Assembly (NCBI RefSeq): GCF_000320365.1
Contig: NZ_ANIN01000001.1
Span: forward strand, 868,001-932,000
DNA length: 64,000 bases
Origin: Moraxella macacae 0408225
Lineage (GTDB): Bacteria; Pseudomonadota; Gammaproteobacteria; Pseudomonadales; Moraxellaceae
Reading direction: 5' to 3'
Position 1 is the stretch's first letter; every line of letters begins with the position of its first letter. The position numbers were made by a program, and so were the translations under genes. This document shows, in pieces, positions 58,933 through 64,000 of the stretch. Under the pieces are notes generated by a model. It ran no database searches. It worked only from the letters and a program-made list of their open reading frames with translations, and was not told the DNA's origin.

Positions 58933-61764
58933 TTACGGTTTTACCGTGATTAACACGCGTATGCTGTCAGGAATTAAGGATAGCTGTTGTAAGGCGTGTT
59001 GTCCTTGTTGGTGTAGGCGTTGCAACTGAGAAATTTCGCTATCGCGCACATTTGGGTTAATGGTTTTTAAATATTGCAAGCGTTCAATTTCGCGTTCAAA
59101 GCGTTGATTAAAACGTTCAAGGGCTTCTTGGCTCATGGTGCTAAGTTGTGCATTGGCAATGCCAACCGCTTGATCGTAACGTTGTTCAATGATATCACGG
59201 CGGGCTTTAATGACTTGCCCTGCACGGCTTTTATCCAACCGATAAATGTGTGGTGCAATCATATCTGCACGGATTTTTTCACTAAAATCTGTGCCTTGTT
59301 GGCTTAAAAATACGCGTACAATTGGTTTTGTTAGGTAACCTGTTAAATTGAGTAGTTTTGGGGCGATCGCCTCTACGCGAAAGTTTACCTCCAATAACAG
59401 CATGCCCTCTGGCATAGCACTGCTTTGCAATGTGGCAACGGTGGCATTGCCAAACGAACCTGAATGAATGCTTTCAAAAATACTTTGCATTAATGGGTGT
59501 TCATAAGTCATAAACGCCAAATCTTCGCGCACCAAGGCTTGATCGCGTTCAAAGGTTAAGCTCATGCCATCTTCAGGAACAGCCAACCCTTGTAGTTGCA
59601 CTTCATCGCTTGGGTGAAGCATAAGAGAGCCATCGCGTTGACCGCTAAAATCCATGTTAATGGACGACATAAACCGCTCAAAAAAACGTGGCAGGTGATT
59701 GGTGTCATCAAATTCTCGCATGGTATAGGCAATTTTGCCAGCCACACGTGGACGACAGGAATTATACTCAAGCAGTCTATCACGCCCTTGTTGCATCATA
59801 GCTTCTAATTCAAGGCGTTGTTGGTATCCTTTGGTAAGAATGGCATCAAAATCGGCGGTTGTGCCTTTGCCCTCTAACAGCGGTTTTAATTCAGCGATAA
59901 AATATTCTTGCACAGTTTGGGCGGTTGGTGAAATTTGATTAAAAATAGCCAAGGCTTCATCATACCAACGATACAAACGTTCGGTTGCCGTTCCTGTTAC
60001 ATAAGGGACGTGAATACAGATTTCTTGGCGTTGTCCGATACGATCAAGCCGTCCGATACGTTGTTCAAGCGTGTCAGGGTTGGCAGGCAAATCAAACAAA
60101 ATCAAATCACTGGCAAATTGAAAATTGCGTCCTTCAGATCCAATTTCAGATGCCAATAAAATCTGAGCACCTTCGCGGTCAGCAAAATAGGCGGCTGCTT
60201 GATCGCGTTCCAGTAGGCTCATTTGCTCGGTAAAGATCGCTGTTTTAATGCCTGCGTGTAGCCGCAGCACTGCTTCTAGACTTTCTACCACTGTGCCACT
60301 GCGTGCAATTAACAGTACTTTTTTGTGCTTGAGTGGTTGTTTTAAGGTGTCAATTAGCCACACAACTCTTGGATCGTTTTCTAGCCAATCACCATTGGGC
60401 TGTTGCTCTTCGCTCCATAATTGTTCGCGCAATTTGCCTTGAGTGTGGTAGCTGTTTTGCCAACTGTTGGGCAAAGGCAATGGGTATGCCACGGAGCGAC
60501 GTCCTTGAAAGCCTTGAATAAGCCAAGCGACACTTTCACGCGTGTTGCGAAATAACACACGCCCCGTTCCATGACGATCCAATAGCTCGTTAATTGCTCG
60601 CCCACGCCCCATTTCATCATCAATAATTTCATGTCCAAGCAGTTGAGTTAAAGCCGATTTTTGTCCATCATTTAATGGGTCATTGCTTAACAATGCCTCA
60701 GCAATTTGGGCAATTTGGGCAAAACGATCCTCGCTTGCCAAAAAGCTGTCCAAATCTATAAAACGATGCGGATCAAGCAGTCGCAACCTGGCAAAATGAC
60801 TTTCTAAGCCTAACTGTTCAGGGGTGGCGGTTAACAATAACACCCCTGCGGTTTGTTTGGCAAAACTTTCTACCAGTGCGTATTTGTCATTGCCACCTTG
60901 TTCGCTATTCCAATGCAAATGATGGGCTTCATCAACCACCAATAAGTCAAAACCAGCTTCTAAGGCTTTTTCGTGTAAATCCTCATGGTCAAGCAACAAA
61001 TCCACACTTGCAATGATGCATTGTTCGGTTAAAAAAGGATTTTGTGTGGGATCGTGTTCGGCAATGGCGGCGGTTCGCACCAAATCAAAAATCGAAAATT
61101 CAAGGTTAAAGCGCCGACGCAGTTCAATCATCCATTGATATTGTAAGCTGTCAGGTACAAGGATTAACACGCGTTCTGCCTTGCCTGTTAACAATTGTTG
61201 GTGAATAATCAAGCCAGCTTCAATGGTTTTGCCAAGCCCCACTTCATCAGCAAGCAAAACGCGCGGCACTATGCGTTTACCGACTTCATGGGCAATATAC
61301 AGTTGATGTTCAATGATATCCACCCTTGCACCCATCAGGCCTTTGAGTGGGTGATTGGCAAGGTTGGCTTGTGTGTGTAAAATTTCTTGTCGCAGTGCAT
61401 ACCAATCGTTTTGGTGAATGCGATTTGCCAACAAACGTTCAAGCGGTTTGGCAAGGGTGATGTTTGCGCCCAAACGAGCTTCCATGATTGGTTTGTCAAG
61501 TTCTGCAACATGATAACGACACACGCCTGACACAACTTCCATATCCGTTACGGTAAACGTGTTGCCCTCTTGATCGTGAATGCTATCACCTGTTTTGAAG
61601 ATCACGCGTGATAGCGGTGCGGATACTTTGGCATACACGCGAGTTTCTTCGCTTTGCGGAAATAAAATATGCACACAGCGGTCATCTACCAAAACCACCA
61701 CGCCCAAGCCCAATTCATTTTCGGTATCCGAAAGATAACGTTGTCCAATTGCAAAATCAATCAT
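58933..61764 (-). CDS. rapA: RNA polymerase-associated ATPase RapA
   Basis: SWI2/SNF2-type ATPase that recycles stalled RNA polymerase, 943 aa (968 in E. coli). FAIGQRYLSDTENELGLG opens the Tudor-like domain; Walker A is DEVGLGKTIEAGLI near residue 176, and DEAHHLHW lies near 276. ASEIGSEGRNFQFA and EQRIGRLDRIGQ are in the second helicase lobe. It stands alone between two terminators. Confidence 0.97.
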   Translation of the reverse strand: MIDFAIGQRYLSDTENELGLGVVVLVDDRCVHILFPQSEETRVYAKVSAPLSRVIFKTGDSIHDQEGNTFTVTDMEVVSGVCRYHVAELDKPIMEARLGANITLAKPLERLLANRIHQNDWYALRQEILHTQANLANHPLKGLMGARVDIIEHQLYIAHEVGKRIVPRVLLADEVGLGKTIEAGLIIHQQLLTGKAERVLILVPDSLQYQWMIELRRRFNLEFSIFDLVRTAAIAEHDPTQNPFLTEQCIIASVDLLLDHEDLHEKALEAGFDLLVVDEAHHLHWNSEQGGNDKYALVESFAKQTAGVLLLTATPEQLGLESHFARLRLLDPHRFIDLDSFLASEDRFAQIAQIAEALLSNDPLNDGQKSALTQLLGHEIIDDEMGRGRAINELLDRHGTGRVLFRNTRESVAWLIQGFQGRRSVAYPLPLPNSWQNSYHTQGKLREQLWSEEQQPNGDWLENDPRVVWLIDTLKQPLKHKKVLLIARSGTVVESLEAVLRLHAGIKTAIFTEQMSLLERDQAAAYFADREGAQILLASEIGSEGRNFQFASDLILFDLPANPDTLEQRIGRLDRIGQRQEICIHVPYVTGTATERLYRWYDEALAIFNQISPTAQTVQEYFIAELKPLLEGKGTTADFDAILTKGYQQRLELEAMMQQGRDRLLEYNSCRPRVAGKIAYTMREFDDTNHLPRFFERFMSSINMDFSGQRDGSLMLHPSDEVQLQGLAVPEDGMSLTFERDQALVREDLAFMTYEHPLMQSIFESIHSGSFGNATVATLQSSAMPEGMLLLEVNFRVEAIAPKLLNLTGYLTKPIVRVFLSQQGTDFSEKIRADMIAPHIYRLDKSRAGQVIKARRDIIEQRYDQAVGIANAQLSTMSQEALERFNQRFEREIERLQYLKTINPNVRDSEISQLQRLHQQGQHALQQLSLIPDSIRVLITVKP

Positions 61765-61833
61765 GTGAAAACCAGTTGAAAAAAGTTTTTTGATAAAAGT
61801 TCTTATAAAAAAGATTAACTGTCTATCATAACA

Positions 61834-61871
61834 AAAAACCTGATTTTAAGATAGTAAAATTGGTTTTTTTG
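61834..61871. terminator. Terminator of the YggX-type gene
   Basis: AAAAAACC (61834-61841) pairs with GGTTTTTT (61863-61870), with an inner ATTTTA/TAAAAT stem. Downstream of the minus-strand YggX-type gene; symmetric. Confidence 0.7.
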
Positions 61872-61993
61872 TTGTATTTTTCATATTGTATGGCCAAGTG
61901 GGGTGTGGTAAAAATTGGTGATAAATACTGGTATGTTGCCAAATATTTTTTATCAAATATTGTTACCAAATATGTTACCAAAATTTTGCAAAA

Positions 61994-62284
61994 TCACCCC
62001 TGTGGCGTGTAGCCTTTTGGTTTTTCGTAATCGGCGTTGTCCAAAAACTTATCACGCTGCTCGTTGATAAATTTTTTGGCGTCTTTATCGATCATGCTTA
62101 GATGATTTTCATTAATTAGCATGGTTTGCAGTTCAAGCCACTCATGCCAAGCTTTGGCTGATACAGTGTCTTGAATTTCTTGCCCTTTGGCATTGGGAAA
62201 AGGCGGTGCGGGGAGTTTTGGTAGATTTTGCTTGTATTTGCGACAAAAAACCAAATTGGCTTTTGGGTTAAACATTTCGGTCAT
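61994..62284 (-). CDS. Fe(2+)-trafficking protein (YggX family)
   Basis: 96-aa small protein linked to iron handling and protection of Fe-S clusters from oxidation. [15 protein letters not shown] carries the conserved Cys, and [31 protein letters not shown] and the end KPKGYTPQG match the family. GGAAC precedes the first ATG; a start three codons later is also possible. Confidence 0.94.
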   Translation of the reverse strand: MTEMFNPKANLVFCRKYKQNLPKLPAPPFPNAKGQEIQDTVSAKAWHEWLELQTMLINENHLSMIDKDAKKFINEQRDKFLDNADYEKPKGYTPQG

Positions 62285-62399
62285 AAAAAGTTCCTATCAT
62301 AACACGGTTAAATGATTGCTTTAACAAATTTGATAAAATATGTTAAAATGTTTGTCAATTTTATTTTGTGCATTTTTATATATTATTAAGGCGACACTC

Positions 62400-63495
62400 A
62401 TGGAAATCAACCCATTTTTAGAACATATCAAAGATTTAGCCGACCGTGGCGACCAACTTCGGAGGTATCTTTGACATCGAAAGCAAGCAAGAACGCTTAG
62501 AAGAGCTAAACCTTGAATTAGAAAATCCAGAACTGTGGCAAGATCCTGATAAAGCCACCAAAATTAGCAAAGAAAAAGCCAAACTTGACGGCATTATTGG
62601 CGTGATTGTGGCTCTCGATGAGCAGTTAGACGATGCTCGCGCTATGTTAGAATTGGCACAAGAAGAAAATGATGCAAGTCTTTTAGATGAAGTGCAAGCG
62701 GAACTTAACGAAGCTGAAAATAACGTTGCTGATTTGGAATTTAAACGCATGTTTGGCGGAGAAATGGACAGCAATAACTGCTATTTAGATGTTCAAGCGG
62801 GATCTGGCGGTACCGAGGCACAAGACTGGACGGAAATGTTGCTTCGTATGTATTTGCGTTGGTGCGAGGCTCACGGTTTTGATGCCAAAGTGGTGGAAGT
62901 ATCCGAAGGTGGTGTGGCCGGATTAAAAAGTGCCTCTGTGTATATTAAGGGGGATTATGCTTTTGGGTGGTTGCGTACCGAAACTGGGGTGCATCGTTTG
63001 GTGCGTAAGTCGCCTTTTGACAGTAATAATGGCCGTCATACCTCGTTTTCTGCGGTGTTTGTATCACCTGAGATTGATGACAATATTGAAATTGACATAA
63101 ACCCTGCTGATTTGCGCGTGGATACTTACCGTTCAAGCGGTGCAGGTGGCCAGCATGTCAATACCACAGACTCTGCGGTGCGTATCACTCATTTACCAAC
63201 AGGGGTAGTGGTGGCGTGTCAAAGTGAGCGCAGTCAAATCTCCAACCGTGAAACGGCAATGAAAATGCTCCGTGCCAAACTGTACGAACGCGAAATGCAA
63301 ATGCGTATGGAACAACAACAAGCCTTGGAAGATTCTAAATCTGACATTGGTTGGGGTTCACAAATCCGCTCTTATGTGCTTGATGACTCGCGCATTAAAG
63401 ATTTACGCACAGGGGTAGAAACATCTAATACCACCGCGGTACTCAATGGCGATTTGGATAAATTTATTGAGGCAAGTTTAAAAGCAGGGCTGTAG
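62400..63495 (+). CDS. prfB: Peptide chain release factor 2 (programmed +1 frameshift)
   Basis: RF2 ends translation at UGA and UAA. The first 24 codons run from ATG at 62400 to CTT at 62469-62471, then an in-frame TGA (62472-62474). A +1 shift skips T62472 and continues at GAC to give 364 aa, the normal size. The downstream frame has SPF (204-206), the stop-recognition tripeptide of RF2, and GGQ (249-251) that triggers release. Without the shift only a 24-residue peptide is made, so RF2 regulates itself as in E. coli. AAGG precedes the ATG. Confidence 0.97.
62460..62475 (+). promoter_or_regulatory. prfB autoregulatory frameshift site
   Basis: CGGAGGTATCTTTGAC: an internal Shine-Dalgarno-like GGAGG three bases before the slippery CTT, then the TGA stop and C. 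The spacing equals that of the E. coli site. Confidence 0.96.
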
Positions 63496-63601
63496 TTTTG
63501 GCAGCCATTTTGACAAATTGTTTTGATAAAGTTGTTTTGATAAAACGGTTGCAATGTTAAAAACAGCAATTAGCAAGGAAATTTTAAAAAAAGGAGTTTT
63601 T

Positions 63602-64000
63602 ATGATTTATCAATACCAAGATAAAAAAATCACCCATAACACGCCGTTTACAGGTTGGATAGCCGAGTCCGCTCAAGTGATAGGCGATGTTGTGTTGGGT
63701 GAAAATGTCAGTGTCTGGTTTGGAGCGGTGATTCGTGGTGATAACTGTACTATCCACATTGGAGATGATACCAATATCCAAGAAAACTGCGTCATTCATA
63801 CCGATGCAGGCATTCAAGTTCATATCGGACAAGGCGTAACAGTTGGACATTTGGCAATGTTGCACGGTTGCACGATTGGTGATAATAGCCTAATCGGTAT
63901 CGGTGCTGTGGTGCTAAATCATGCCAATATTGGCAAAAATTGTCTCATTGGTGCAAATACACTCATCACCGAAGGCATGCAAATTCCTGATAATTCAGTG
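63602..64000 (+). CDS. Gamma-carbonic-anhydrase-like hexapeptide-repeat protein (cut by window edge)
   Basis: The first 133 residues of a left-handed beta-helix protein; the gene runs past the window. Hexapeptide turns are visible throughout ([20 protein letters not shown], then [20 protein letters not shown]). Possible zinc-site His occur in [17 protein letters not shown]. Similar to YrdA/PaaY proteins, which may have carbonic anhydrase activity; activity here is uncertain. The ATG follows AAGGAG at 63591-63596. Confidence 0.9.
   Translation, partial: MIYQYQDKKITHNTPFTGWIAESAQVIGDVVLGENVSVWFGAVIRGDNCTIHIGDDTNIQENCVIHTDAGIQVHIGQGVTVGHLAMLHGCTIGDNSLIGIGAVVLNHANIGKNCLIGANTLITEGMQIPDNSV

Overview
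The window looks like a chromosomal segment of a low-GC member of the Moraxellaceae (Gammaproteobacteria; Moraxella, Faucicola or Psychrobacter type). This rests on gammaproteobacterial genes and pairs (dksA-gluQ, rapA, epmC, the YggX-type gene, a frameshifted prfB), an AT-rich composition and protein sequences that read like Moraxella or Acinetobacter homologues. The genus call is inference. No phage, IS element, CRISPR array or rRNA is visible; there is one tRNA-Ser.

Layout. 1-2068: fatty-acid synthesis (end of fabD, fabG, acpP). 2277-5201: valS. 5279-9079: a minus-strand acetoin-dehydrogenase-type acoA-acoB-acoC operon, visibly richer in GC than its surroundings. 9365-12299: hom and pepD. 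12344-15882: two homologous hsdS specificity genes in inverted orientation around metX, with no hsdM or hsdR in the window. 16060-18260: rpmE2 and an M61 peptidase. 18420-20101: ccmC-ccmD-ccmE. 20254-25376: recA, a flippase-like membrane protein, fabF, anmK. 25529-28581: a three-gene minus-strand cassette (HAD phosphatase, StiP/PRTase-PELOTA protein, CitE-like protein) resembling the biosynthetic arm of tellurite-resistance (Ter) stress systems, with no ter genes present. 28651-33045: small exported proteins, a secreted nuclease, tRNA-Ser, an alanine/Na symporter and a tiny HMA-fold-like protein. 33475-43689: recG, folA, thyA, PII, murD, ftsW, gluQ, dksA, cpdA. 43835-52292: zur and the complete atpI-B-E-F-H-A-G-D-C operon. 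52384-64000: an OmpR-type regulator, recX, a fadH-like reductase, a lipoprotein cytochrome c', epmC, yceD-rpmF, rapA, a YggX-type gene, prfB and a truncated gamma-carbonic-anhydrase-like gene.

Functional links. Hom makes homoserine and MetX acetylates it for methionine. CcmCDE delivers heme to c-type cytochromes such as the cytochrome c' encoded further along. FolA and ThyA share the folate cycle. DksA and RapA both act on RNA polymerase; RecX would restrain RecA.

The most unusual feature is genome-scale: at least 26 tandem microduplications, nearly all with a 12-19 bp unit. Most lie directly at gene boundaries, often starting within a few bases of a stop codon. Two lie in frame inside genes (pepD, the M61 peptidase). 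Other leads are the inverted hsdS pair, the orphan Ter-type cassette, a promoter-plus-terminator leader in front of cytochrome c', a hairpin between atpA and atpG, and an excess of the palindrome GCGATCGC.
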